DNA of 64,000 nt from Bacteroidales bacterium (GTDB lineage Bacteria > Bacteroidota > Bacteroidia > Bacteroidales > JAADGE01), in the NCBI GenBank assembly GCA_021108035.1, contig JAIORQ010000098.1, positions 62,001 through 126,000 of the forward strand, given 5' to 3'. Below are positions 50,030-58,833 of this stretch, in pieces. Numbering within the stretch: position 1 is the first letter of the stretch; every line of letters starts with the position of its first letter. The translations under genes and the position numbers were made by a program. The notes beneath the pieces are model-generated. The model made no database searches. It saw only the letters and a program-made list of their open reading frames with translations, and was not told the origin of the DNA.

Positions 50030-52090
50030 CTATTTCATCAGAATTGCCTTACGAATTTTTGTAATATCACCGGTTTGAAGGCGATAATAATACACACCGT
50101 TCGGCAGATCGGCTGTTTCCCAATTTACCTTGTATTTCCCGGCAGGTCGTATTTCGTTTATTAAAGTTACGACTTCTTTACCAAAATTGTCATATACCTT
50201 TAATGAAACAAAAGCATTGTCAGAAATTAAAAAATCAATTGTAGTAGTATTATTGCATGGATTAGGATAATTCTGATAAAGAATGACTTCGGGTAATTGA
50301 TTTTTTGCTTCATGAATTGCAGTTAAGGAGTCTCTGTAAAGGTAAGCCGTAACATTCAATTCCTCTGTCAGTACCAATTTGTCTTCATTTGAGAAGACAG
50401 CATACCAGGAATCTTCAGTTGGTAATACAAAATCAATAGTATTGCCTGAACTGCCTTGGTGTATCTCAAAAGCTTGAAAATTCTGATTTGCCGTATAGTT
50501 ATTAAAATTATCTTCATCACAGATAAAGAAATCAATATGTCCATTTTCAGTAGGTTGTGAAAAGACATTATTATTATCAAAATTAACACCATAAGTAATT
50601 TCTCTCGGCAGGTCATATTCCAGAACAATTCTGAAGTCATCGGTTGGATTGGGAGGCATAGTAGCCGGAGATACATCAATAACAGGAAGAGTTCCCGATA
50701 ATGTAACGTCCCAATTATAAAATATGCCGGAGCCACTATCTGTAATTACAGTTTCCGTACCGGTTGCCGGATAGTTACCTATGTCGCTTGTAACCTGTGC
50801 TGTGTAAGTACGGTTATCACCAAGATAAATTTGTTTTTGACCATTATAATCAGTCCATCCGGCAGTGCAACCCCAACTCACACAAGGACTGCTAAATATT
50901 TTAATTCTTGCGCCATCAACAGGCATTCCATAATTATCAACTACATTAACATTAAGAGTACATACTTCTGTATATCTTTCTGTTGCATCCCATATAAAGC
51001 TATCGCCACGCCAGTTGAAGTTAGATGCCACATCCCAACCCCAGTTTTCATAACCTCCGGGATTATCAATATAAGTATTTACCGGTTCCCATGCAATCCA
51101 TCGTCTTTCCCAAAATTCATTTATTTTATGATTATTGCTGTACATAGCATCAACAGCAGTTGGAATAAGAGCTGCACGTGCTGCCGCTGAGGTAAGATAT
51201 GAATGTACACTGCATGTTCCGAGATGTTGATGATAGATACGAACAGGCTGGTCGTTGTGAGGATTCGATTGGAAAGTCATAACATCTTTGATCCATTGAG
51301 TTAGAGCTCCGACTGCTCCGTTATTAACAGTATTCTGTTCGCCTTTCCAAAATACATCGCAGGTGTCTAAATAATTTCGTAGTAGGGGATACCCCGCATC
51401 ATTATGATTCATAAGGTAGTCGCGCCAGAAAACACCTGTTGGAGGGTCTGCCGGACTTCCTGTACTCGGATTAATATAATTGGGTATTTCCTTATGCAGT
51501 TTCGGATGAACTATATACCAGTAATAAATATCACGTGGCAGTTCAATTTCTATAGTATCTCCCTGTTCCAAAACTTTGTAAATAGTTGTAGAATAAAAAT
51601 CATCTCCATCGTAATTAACTATCTCGACATAATCAAAGAAGCCGGCAATTTCATATAATGATTCCACATTCTCTGTTAATATTTGTAAAGCCATATTGCT
51701 CGAAAGGGTCTGTGGGGCAATATGAGCCACTTCAAAACAAATTTCATCAATATAAGGATCTACTGCATTAATAATTATTCCGGCATACAGATTTTGATCA
51801 TCCTCATCAAGTCTTCTTAAATTATCTTTTAAATCCATCTTAAGCCAGCCAGGAGCAATCTCAACAGCAGCTTCTGCATCAACAGTAAGATTGCCGGGAG
51901 GAAGAGTCAATTCCAAATCTGTTGCTTCAGATTGAAGCGAAACATAGCATTTTTCTCCAACAGGAATGAGTTCTGTAAAAGAAACAGTATCAATTAACAC
52001 CCATTGTGCTTTGACATCTGTTGAAATAAGCAAACAAGATACTGCAATATATAAGATAACAACTTGTAAATAATGATTTGTTCTTTTCAT
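50030..52090 (-). CDS. Secreted transglutaminase-like protein with T9SS type A sorting domain
   Basis: 686 residues. Signal peptide (cleavage near TDVKAQWV), then a beta-rich region, then a transglutaminase-like core with catalytic cysteine in HLGTCSVHSYL, a candidate histidine in NNHKINEFWERRW and the acid around SNFNWRGDSFIWD. A central beta-sandwich (VVDNYGMPVDGARIKIF) resembles a big-repeat domain. The tail QNYPNPCNNTTT to RKAILMK is a T9SS type A sorting domain. It is seven bases after the gingipain-like gene, so the two are an operon. Action on a protein or peptide outside the cell is likely. Confidence 0.85.
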   Translation of the reverse strand: MKRTNHYLQVVILYIAVSCLLISTDVKAQWVLIDTVSFTELIPVGEKCYVSLQSEATDLELTLPPGNLTVDAEAAVEIAPGWLKMDLKDNLRRLDEDDQNLYAGIIINAVDPYIDEICFEVAHIAPQTLSSNMALQILTENVESLYEIAGFFDYVEIVNYDGDDFYSTTIYKVLEQGDTIEIELPRDIYYWYIVHPKLHKEIPNYINPSTGSPADPPTGVFWRDYLMNHNDAGYPLLRNYLDTCDVFWKGEQNTVNNGAVGALTQWIKDVMTFQSNPHNDQPVRIYHQHLGTCSVHSYLTSAAARAALIPTAVDAMYSNNHKINEFWERRWIAWEPVNTYIDNPGGYENWGWDVASNFNWRGDSFIWDATERYTEVCTLNVNVVDNYGMPVDGARIKIFSSPCVSWGCTAGWTDYNGQKQIYLGDNRTYTAQVTSDIGNYPATGTETVITDSGSGIFYNWDVTLSGTLPVIDVSPATMPPNPTDDFRIVLEYDLPREITYGVNFDNNNVFSQPTENGHIDFFICDEDNFNNYTANQNFQAFEIHQGSSGNTIDFVLPTEDSWYAVFSNEDKLVLTEELNVTAYLYRDSLTAIHEAKNQLPEVILYQNYPNPCNNTTTIDFLISDNAFVSLKVYDNFGKEVVTLINEIRPAGKYKVNWETADLPNGVYYYRLQTGDITKIRKAILMK

Positions 52091-52097
52091 TTTATTA

Positions 52098-53894
52098 TTA
52101 TTTTATCAGAATTGCCTTACGAACTTTTGTAATATCACCGGTTTGAAGGCTGTAATAATACACTCCGTTCGGCAGATCGTCTGCTTCCCAGTTAACCTTG
52201 TATTTCCCGGCAGGTCGTATCTCGTTTATTAAAGTTGCGACTTCTTTACCAAAATTGTCATATACCTTTAATGAAACAAAAGTATTGTCAGAAATTAAAA
52301 ATCCAATCGTAGTATTATTACTGCATGGATTAGGATAATTCTGATAAAGAATAATATCATCAAGTTCATTTTTTGTTTTTCCGGGTTCGTTAATATCAGT
52401 AGTAATTTGATTACAAGTGAATATAACTTCTCTTGTTTCGTCCTGAGCTAATGACGGTTGATCTTGATACCAAATATACATCAAAACAAAATTATCTTCA
52501 ATAGCAACATCTATCGCATCAGTGGAGATTATATTAACATTTTCGACTCTGAACGGTAAAAGTACAGCAGGATGGCGTTCGCCCCATTTACTTGTATATC
52601 CGGGATTGCCTTCTCTGTTCATTGTAATTCTGTACGTTATGGTATCTTCATCAATTCCCTCATCAATTGTAAGTTCATTAGTAAAAAGAGGTTGCATAAA
52701 AACACCTTCATTACACATTTTTATATCCATACCCGGGTCTCCGTAAAGAGCAGAACCGTCGAAGTCCGGAGGGCTTGATACTCCCGGTGTTCCGTTTATC
52801 AAATCAAATTTAAAAGCGATATTCCCTAATAAATATGCTTCTGCCCAGGTATTGTTTCTTGCTACTTTATAAAAATATGCTTTTGTTGAACCATGCTGGT
52901 ATGAGGCAGATCCTTCGTTAATTACATAGCCTGTATATTGGTATGCCCCACCTGTATGAATCCATGACGGAGCCATACAACCACTGTTATTTATCTGTCC
53001 GATTTGGCAATTGCCTAATCCGAAATAAATTTTAGGATTAGTAGAACTTATATTAATATTCGAACCTGTATTCGGCTCGCCATATACTTGTCCGTCACTT
53101 GAACGAAAAAAACCTTCATCTCCTGAAGTAGGATAATGCATTTGCCACATAGTGGAACTGCCGTGTCCGCTTGTATAAAAAATATCAACGGGGTCATTAT
53201 CAAAGATATCAATTCCGTTGTTTATCATAGTTACAAGCCATTCAGTTCTGTCGGTAGGCCCGTCAAGATATTCCGCAGTTTGAACGGAATCAGGGGATTT
53301 TACATAATATTTACCGTAAGTAGATTCATTAGTAGCAATTCCCTGTGTATAATAATTTACATTGCAGGAAGTAGTTCCGCCAAGACAAGTTTTTACTTCA
53401 AAACCGGTTGGGCCTGAAACAAGATTCAAGGCATCTTGTGCATTATAGCCTGTAATAATTCCCCATGCAGCATCGCAATACGCATCATCATCAAGTGCCC
53501 TTGTAAACGGCCATACACTGTATTTAACAAAACTTGGCGATGCGTTTGCAATTTCACAGATAAATCCGATATGAGTAGGCCGGAAATTTGCAACATCATC
53601 CTGAATATCATCTAAAGAACTTTCCCAAATAAACAACTGACCCTCGTATCGTGAAAGAAGAGCATTGGCAACTGCCTGCCAGTCAGGGTTATCATAGGTT
53701 GATTGCTTGATTACGACTGCATAGGTAATTGTGTATGTTCTGTTTGAAATGTCTTTGGTGCTGTTATTGCCGGTTTCAAAATTATTGTTTATTTGCTGTG
53801 CATTTACAGTAACAGCACATAACAGAAAGGCTAATACCAATCCGCCGGTGATTTGTTTTAGTTTGCCTGAAATTCTTGTGTTTTTGTTTTGCAT
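52098..53894 (-). CDS. Secreted gingipain-like (C25/clan CD) cysteine peptidase with T9SS type A sorting domain
   Basis: 598 residues. Signal peptide (cleavage near NAQQINNN), then a caspase/gingipain fold with histidine in FYTSGHGSS and cysteine in GLGNCQIG, the clan CD dyad; the region NAALLSRYEGQLF-like upstream is part of the subdomain. Its C-terminal 90 residues are nearly the same as in the next gene. A strong Shine-Dalgarno (AAGGAGGA at 53901-53908) precedes the ATG, rare in this phylum. It probably degrades external protein. Confidence 0.88.
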   Translation of the reverse strand: MQNKNTRISGKLKQITGGLVLAFLLCAVTVNAQQINNNFETGNNSTKDISNRTYTITYAVVIKQSTYDNPDWQAVANALLSRYEGQLFIWESSLDDIQDDVANFRPTHIGFICEIANASPSFVKYSVWPFTRALDDDAYCDAAWGIITGYNAQDALNLVSGPTGFEVKTCLGGTTSCNVNYYTQGIATNESTYGKYYVKSPDSVQTAEYLDGPTDRTEWLVTMINNGIDIFDNDPVDIFYTSGHGSSTMWQMHYPTSGDEGFFRSSDGQVYGEPNTGSNINISSTNPKIYFGLGNCQIGQINNSGCMAPSWIHTGGAYQYTGYVINEGSASYQHGSTKAYFYKVARNNTWAEAYLLGNIAFKFDLINGTPGVSSPPDFDGSALYGDPGMDIKMCNEGVFMQPLFTNELTIDEGIDEDTITYRITMNREGNPGYTSKWGERHPAVLLPFRVENVNIISTDAIDVAIEDNFVLMYIWYQDQPSLAQDETREVIFTCNQITTDINEPGKTKNELDDIILYQNYPNPCSNNTTIGFLISDNTFVSLKVYDNFGKEVATLINEIRPAGKYKVNWEADDLPNGVYYYSLQTGDITKVRKAILIK

Positions 53895-53900
53895 AATTGT

Positions 53901-53908
53901 TCCTCCTT
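53901..53908 (-). promoter_or_regulatory. Unusually strong ribosome-binding site of the gingipain-like gene
   Basis: AAGGAGGA on the minus strand, six bases before the ATG, almost perfectly complementary to the 16S 3' end. Most genes here lack such a site. Confidence 0.75.
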
Positions 53909-53915
53909 ATTTATT

Positions 53916-54071
53916 TTATTTATTGCGTATAAAGATATAAAAATATTTTATATTAAAAACATCTCCCAATTTAACAGATTCAGGTTTGATATCTAATTCA
54001 GCAAGTTCATTTGTAAAAACTTTTATGCATCTTGCACAAACCATGTTCTTTATATGAAGGAATGTTTTGAT
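53916..54071 (-). pseudogene. Remnant of an AraC-type regulator N-terminus
   Basis: KTFLHIKNMVCARCIKVF then NELAELDIKPESVKLGDV match the N-terminal HMA-like region (IKNMVCxRC...LGEV) of a group of Bacteroidota AraC regulators. After that the frame ends within 13 unrelated residues and no DNA-binding domain remains. It begins one base after the SPOR-gene stop, without a start codon until an internal ATG (54044). A truncated relic or a small metal-binding protein are both possible. Confidence 0.5.
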
Positions 54072-54072
54072 T

Positions 54073-54846
54073 TTATTGCACTTTCCAAATCCAAGTTTTA
54101 TAATTTGGGTGTTTTGATTGAAAAGCTTTGGATTTTGCAGATGCTTCCTTAAAACTTGAAAAAGTTCCCAAAGATATTCTGTATCTGTTATTACTTTGAA
54201 CATAAATAACATCTGTTTTTACAGATATTGCCAGAAATTTCTTTTGCTGTTTTTCTGCAGCTTCTTTTGATTTAACACTTGAAACAATAATATAATATTT
54301 GTCCTTTTTTAGTTTAGTAGTATCTTTATCTGATTTCATCTCTTCTTCAGGTTTATCAAATACTGATCTTAAATTTTCGGTTTCAAAATAGTTTTTTTCT
54401 GTTTCAATTGTATTCGAATCTGATTCACCATGCTTTTTTCCATCAGGAACATTTACAGAAGAAAGGTTTACGATTTCTTTCTCTGATTTTATTTCCGGAT
54501 CGGATACAGATTTTTGTTCACTTGAGTAATTATCAATATTTTCTTTAATTTCTTCAAAAATAACAGTATCCTCCTCTTTTAGTTTATCTGTAACATGCCT
54601 TTCATTGAAATATGAAATATTTTCCCCTGTATCAGTTACTTGAATAATATCATTCGATTTATTTATTAAAGGTGCTTCTTCAACTTCAGTTTTATCAAAT
54701 AAAGCAAATAAATCTTTTAAATTGTTGAAATCCTGTTTAAAAAGATAAATTACAAAAACAGTAAGCAAAATGATCATAACAGGGATTATGACTCTGTACC
54801 ATTTTCTTCTTATTTTGCTGTGATATCCTATAGGGGGTCTGTTCAT
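54073..54846 (-). CDS. SPOR-domain membrane protein
   Basis: 257 residues. A basic N-terminus (YHSKIRRKWYR) and one transmembrane helix (about 17-33) are followed by a long acidic, low-complexity linker and a C-terminal SPOR domain (about 180-257; KYYIIVSSVKSKEAAEKQQK, RYRISLGTFSSFKEASAKS). SPOR domains bind denuded peptidoglycan at the division septum. In Bacteroidota this architecture is common for cell-division or envelope proteins. Confidence 0.92.
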   Translation of the reverse strand: MNRPPIGYHSKIRRKWYRVIIPVMIILLTVFVIYLFKQDFNNLKDLFALFDKTEVEEAPLINKSNDIIQVTDTGENISYFNERHVTDKLKEEDTVIFEEIKENIDNYSSEQKSVSDPEIKSEKEIVNLSSVNVPDGKKHGESDSNTIETEKNYFETENLRSVFDKPEEEMKSDKDTTKLKKDKYYIIVSSVKSKEAAEKQQKKFLAISVKTDVIYVQSNNRYRISLGTFSSFKEASAKSKAFQSKHPNYKTWIWKVQ

Positions 54847-54976
54847 TCTTTATTAAAATTACTTCTAATTTTTAAATGATTTTTCAGATTAAATAATAAG
54901 TTTTGAAGGATTTATTTAATAATATCAATAAGTATTCCACAAATTTTAATAAATCTTAATTATTTTGCAATTTAAT

Positions 54977-54984
54977 TAAATTTG
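54977..54984 (+). promoter_or_regulatory. -7 box of the EFR1 ferredoxin gene
   Basis: TAAATTTG, 26 bases before the ATG at 55011; no clear -33 element. Confidence 0.5.
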
Positions 54985-55010
54985 TATCTTTAACAAGTAA
55001 ATAAAGTATA

Positions 55011-56075
55011 ATGATAAGCTACAAAAGCCTTATAATTTTTTATTTTTCAGGTACGGGAAATGCTAAACGAATTTCTGAACAGATTATTGATATCTCAAAG
55101 GAGAAAGGATTGAATACAGAGCTGTTTGATATTACAAAAATTGGTGAAGATAATTTTCCTGAAATTAAAGAAGATACATTGATAGGTTTTTGTTCCCCGA
55201 CACACGGTTTTAATATGCCGCCGATTATGTTAAAATTCATAAGAAAATTTAAAAAAAGGAAAACAAAAAATACAAAGGTTTTTATTTTGAATACACGAGC
55301 CGGTATGAAGTTGTATAAATTGTTTACTCCGGGGATCAGTGGTATTGCCCTTATTTTACCGGCTTTAATATTAAAGCTGAAAGCATATAATGTAGTGGGA
55401 TACAGGCCAATTGACATGCCTTCAAATTGGATATCTTTGCATCCCGGACTAAGAACTTCAGTTGTAAGATCAATTGATGAAAGATGCAGCAGGATAACAA
55501 AAAGGTTTACAGAAAAGATTTTAAGCGGAAAAAATGTATTAAGAGGATTGATAAGTTTACCTGTTGATATTGCACTAATACCTGTTTCAACAGGATATTA
55601 TTTCATAGGTCGATTTGGCTTGGCAAAAACTTTTATTGCTACTGATAAATGTAATAATTGCGGTTTGTGTATTAAACAATGTCCTGTTAATGCCATAAGT
55701 GAAATTAAAGGAATTAATTTTTGGGCATTTACTTGTGAAAGTTGTATGAAATGTATGAATACATGTCCGAAACGAGCAATCGAAACTGCACATGGATATA
55801 CTTTTTTATTATGGTGGCTGATTATGTCAGTTTTAACAAATTTATTGGTAAAATATATTGTAGAATTTCAGTTTATGAAAGAAATCGTTTCGGTTATTAA
55901 AGAATCCGGAATTAAGAATATTATTTTGATTGCAGTAATTTTTTCGGGATTATTTATAGGATACAGAATTCTTCATTTTTTAATGCGATTTAAACTTTTT
56001 AACAGAATTATTGCATATACATCCTTAACACATTACAAGTTTTGGCGTAGATATAAGGCAACCTCAAATAATTAA
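55011..56075 (+). CDS. EFR1-family flavodoxin/ferredoxin fusion
   Basis: 354 residues. An N-terminal flavodoxin-like domain (IFYFSGTGNAKRISEQI) binds FMN, followed by two 4Fe-4S clusters (CNNCGLCIKQCP and CESCMKCMNTCP, about 218-253) and two C-terminal hydrophobic helices (about 263-282 and 298-320). This fits the EFR1 ferredoxins of anaerobes; role unknown, probably low-potential electron transfer at the membrane. Confidence 0.93.
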   Translation: MISYKSLIIFYFSGTGNAKRISEQIIDISKEKGLNTELFDITKIGEDNFPEIKEDTLIGFCSPTHGFNMPPIMLKFIRKFKKRKTKNTKVFILNTRAGMKLYKLFTPGISGIALILPALILKLKAYNVVGYRPIDMPSNWISLHPGLRTSVVRSIDERCSRITKRFTEKILSGKNVLRGLISLPVDIALIPVSTGYYFIGRFGLAKTFIATDKCNNCGLCIKQCPVNAISEIKGINFWAFTCESCMKCMNTCPKRAIETAHGYTFLLWWLIMSVLTNLLVKYIVEFQFMKEIVSVIKESGIKNIILIAVIFSGLFIGYRILHFLMRFKLFNRIIAYTSLTHYKFWRRYKATSNN

Positions 56076-56177
56076 ATTGAATAAGCATCTTAAGTCCCAA
56101 TAGTTCAGCAGAAAAGCAGAACAGATTTGTAAGTAGGATAAGAAATATTAAATTTATTTAACATTTTTTTGAAAAAA

Positions 56178-56208
56178 TTTGTCAATAAAAAATTTAATCT
56201 TACTTTTG
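56178..56208 (+). promoter_or_regulatory. Promoter of tRNA-Glu (and rpsT)
   Basis: TTTG (56178-56181), 19 bases, TACTTTTG (56201-56208): full consensus, 20 bases ahead of the tRNA 5' end. It probably also drives rpsT. Confidence 0.85.
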
Positions 56209-56228
56209 CACCCGCTAATCAACAAAAC

Positions 56229-56300
56229 GGTCCGTTCGTCTAGAGGCTAGGACGCCGGGTTTTCATCCCGGTAACAGGGGTTCAATTCCCCTACGGACTG
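56229..56300 (+). tRNA. tRNA-Glu (anticodon UUC)
   Basis: A complete 72-nt cloverleaf: acceptor GGTCCGT pairs with ACGGACT (first pair G-T), D arm GTCTAGAGGCTAGGAC, anticodon stem CCGGG/CCCGG with loop TTTTCAT (anticodon TTC), T arm GGGGTTCAATTCCCC, then discriminator G. The CCA end is not encoded. It reads glutamate codons GAA and GAG, and may also feed tetrapyrrole synthesis. Cotranscription with rpsT, 25 bases later, is likely. Confidence 0.96.
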
Positions 56301-56325
56301 CAAATTTTTTATTTAAAAAGATATA

Positions 56326-56580
56326 ATGGCAACTCATCAATCTGCAAAAAAGAGAATCAGACAAAACGAAAAAAGAAGATTACGAAACAGATATTATGCT
56401 GTAACAACAAGAAATGCAATCAGAGATTTAAGAGAAAAAACTGATAAAAAAGAGGCTGAAGAAATGTTGCCTGATATTTCAAGTATGCTTGATAAATTAG
56501 CAAGAAGAAATATTATTCATAAAAAGAAAGCATCGAATTTAAAGTCGAAGTTAACAAAGTTTACTTCTACCTTATCATAA
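56326..56580 (+). CDS. rpsT: 30S ribosomal protein S20
   Basis: 84 residues, strongly basic, with the S20 start [20 protein letters not shown] and a helical body ([19 protein letters not shown]). S20 binds 16S rRNA early in 30S assembly. It shares the tRNA-Glu promoter and ends at a good terminator. Confidence 0.97.
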   Translation: MATHQSAKKRIRQNEKRRLRNRYYAVTTRNAIRDLREKTDKKEAEEMLPDISSMLDKLARRNIIHKKKASNLKSKLTKFTSTLS

Positions 56581-56595
56581 AAAATATTAAAAGAA

Positions 56596-56721
56596 TTATA
56601 AAAGGTCTTTCCGGAAGGGAAGACCTTTTTTGTTTGAGAATACATTTAATTTTCGGGCATTCTCAAATGCCGATAATAATTCTTCTTTGTCATAGTTTCT
56701 TTCTTCTTCAGGAAACAGCAT
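56596..56721 (-). CDS. Small hypothetical ORF opposite the rpsT terminator
   Basis: 41 residues, acidic then basic (MLFPEEERNYDKEELLSAFE...), starting 30 bases after the 5'-nucleotidase stop, in the same frame. The composition resembles protein more than random AT-rich sequence, but no homology is recognised and it runs through the rpsT terminator. It may be a small gene or a relic. Confidence 0.3.
   Translation of the reverse strand: MLFPEEERNYDKEELLSAFENARKLNVFSNKKGLPFRKDLL
56600..56630 (+). terminator. Rho-independent terminator of rpsT
   Basis: AAAAGGTCTT and AAGACCTTTT pair perfectly around a ten-base loop, followed by TT-rich sequence. Confidence 0.88.
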
Positions 56722-56751
56722 TATAATCTTTACTTTCCTGTTTTTGTAAAA

Positions 56752-58548
56752 TTAATCACTAATCTCCACCAAGCTTTCATCCCCCTTTTTATATTTTGCG
56801 GGGATTACCGGTAATTTGTTTTTACCTTTTTTAAAGCTTTTCATAAATTCAATTATTGCAATCCACTCTTTGGCTTCTTGTATGCCGACTTTGTTCGAGT
56901 CTATGTCAATTAATTGGGTTTTCATGTCAGTAATCGGGTTTCCGTTTTTGTCTTTCGGAATAACTTTAATTAATCCGTGGCTCATTTTTTTAATTTCACC
57001 AATAAAACTCAACAAATAAGTATTTGCTGTAATGCTGTACAGTTGTTTATTCTTTTTTGAAAAATCTAATTCTTTCCCGTTTAATTCAATTTTTTGCACT
57101 TTTCGCAGCATACCTTTTTTTGGATTAATGTATATTTTTAATCCTGAAGTATATAAATAAGCGCTGCCTCCTTTGGCTCTTGATATAATCAATATTTCCA
57201 TCAGTTTTTTAACTTCTTTTGCACTAATGTAAATTTTTGCCAACGGATATCCGGGTATGCCGTCATAACCTTCGCCAAGTGACATTACTCTGAAAATATC
57301 GGGAACAGTAATAATTCCTTTTTTGCCTTTAAATATGTTTTCCCGAATAGTTCCTGAAGTTACAAGACTGAAATCTGTATCAATACCGTTTTGTTTCAAA
57401 TAATATTTATCTGCATCGGCAATGAAAGGTCCCAAATTGCTTTTTTTCAAATTCCTGTAATCAACGGTCAAATCAAAGTTTGTTTTGGCAACACGCATAT
57501 TATATTTTAATCCTACTTTTGATAAATACTTTTGATTGATGAATTTTATTTGTTCTTTTATTTTATCATGGAAAAATACATCACCATCAATTTTGTCATC
57601 AACAGGTATAAGACGAAAATCAAATTTCGCTATCTTTCCGTTTTCAACTTTCAGTTTTATTTCACCAACATCAGTAACATAACTTCCTGTTTGAACAATA
57701 TAAGTGTTATTAATTTTAATAGGCTTTGGTGTTTTAACATGTGTATGTCCGCTTATAATTATATCAATTTCGGGAACTTTTTCAGCTAATTCAATATCTT
57801 CGCCAATATATGATTTTCCGTCTTCGGAAAGATATATGCCGCTGTGTGAGAGGCAGATAATAATATCAACTTGTTTTTCATTTTTAAGATAATTTGCAAT
57901 TTTTTTAGCTGACTTATCATATTTTTCAAAACTAACAGGCTTGCTTGCAGGTGCAACATCTGCTGCATCAATACCTATCAATCCGATTATGCCGATATTC
58001 AGACCATTTTTGTTGATAATTATGTGAGGAAGAATATTGCCGTTTTTATATAATTTTTCCAAACCGTCATCGGCTTTCGATTCTTTATCAAAAATTATAT
58101 TAGAAGCAACAATTGTAGGGTATCCGCCTTTTTCATTTGCAGCATACAGGATTTTGCTTAAAGCTTCAGGTCCGAAATCAAATTCATGATTACCGAGAGT
58201 TATAACATCATAACACATCTCTTTCATTAAATTAAGTTGAAAACCTGTTTCTTCTTCAGCAACATGAAATAAACTTCCCATTAAGAAATCGCCTGCATCT
58301 ACAATCAGTGTTGCATCTTCGTTTTTTTCTTTTGCTTCTGCAAGAATTGTTGCAAGCCGTGCAAAACCGCCTAATGTATTATCATTGTCTGTTATCAGGG
58401 GGCTGTATTCACTTTCGGGCCCGTAACCTGTCAGCATTGAATGTATATCGTTAGTATGCAAAATGGTTAACTCTTGAGCAAACAGTATAAATACATTTAA
58501 TAATAAGGCAGTTGTAATAAGTAATCGAAGACTAATTCCGGTTTTCAT
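56752..58548 (-). CDS. Secreted 5'-nucleotidase/2',3'-cyclic phosphodiesterase (UshA-like)
   Basis: 598 residues. Signal peptide (cleavage near ILFAQELT), then a calcineurin-type metallophosphatase domain with ILHTNDIHSM, DAGDFLMGS, TLGNHEFDFG and IISGHTHVKTP, then the 5'-nucleotidase C-terminal substrate domain (about 350-580). It dephosphorylates extracellular nucleotides to nucleosides and releases phosphate. It appears monocistronic. Confidence 0.94.
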   Translation of the reverse strand: MKTGISLRLLITTALLLNVFILFAQELTILHTNDIHSMLTGYGPESEYSPLITDNDNTLGGFARLATILAEAKEKNEDATLIVDAGDFLMGSLFHVAEEETGFQLNLMKEMCYDVITLGNHEFDFGPEALSKILYAANEKGGYPTIVASNIIFDKESKADDGLEKLYKNGNILPHIIINKNGLNIGIIGLIGIDAADVAPASKPVSFEKYDKSAKKIANYLKNEKQVDIIICLSHSGIYLSEDGKSYIGEDIELAEKVPEIDIIISGHTHVKTPKPIKINNTYIVQTGSYVTDVGEIKLKVENGKIAKFDFRLIPVDDKIDGDVFFHDKIKEQIKFINQKYLSKVGLKYNMRVAKTNFDLTVDYRNLKKSNLGPFIADADKYYLKQNGIDTDFSLVTSGTIRENIFKGKKGIITVPDIFRVMSLGEGYDGIPGYPLAKIYISAKEVKKLMEILIISRAKGGSAYLYTSGLKIYINPKKGMLRKVQKIELNGKELDFSKKNKQLYSITANTYLLSFIGEIKKMSHGLIKVIPKDKNGNPITDMKTQLIDIDSNKVGIQEAKEWIAIIEFMKSFKKGKNKLPVIPAKYKKGDESLVEISD

Positions 58549-58833
58549 TTTAATTGGTTTTTCAGATAAAAATATAATACAATATTAATACATAAGACCG
58601 AAAATGACAAAGTTTGCACTGAATTTATTTTGGTGTTTAAATAAAATTAATATTTATTAACATAAGTATGAGATAATATTGTTGTGATTTTACGTTATAG
58701 CTAAAATATTTGCTTATAAAAAAAGATATACTTTAACACCAAAGGTTTTGATTCATTATTAAAAAGAGCGTAGAAATAAATCTAAATTATTTTTTTGATA
58801 AAATATCAGCAGAGCCTAAAAAAAAAGATAAAG

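Noticed and set aside
53916-54212. A 98-residue gene antisense-frame overlapping the SPOR gene end.
   Set aside because: Its first half lies within the SPOR coding sequence in another frame; only the part after the SPOR stop resembles a protein family.
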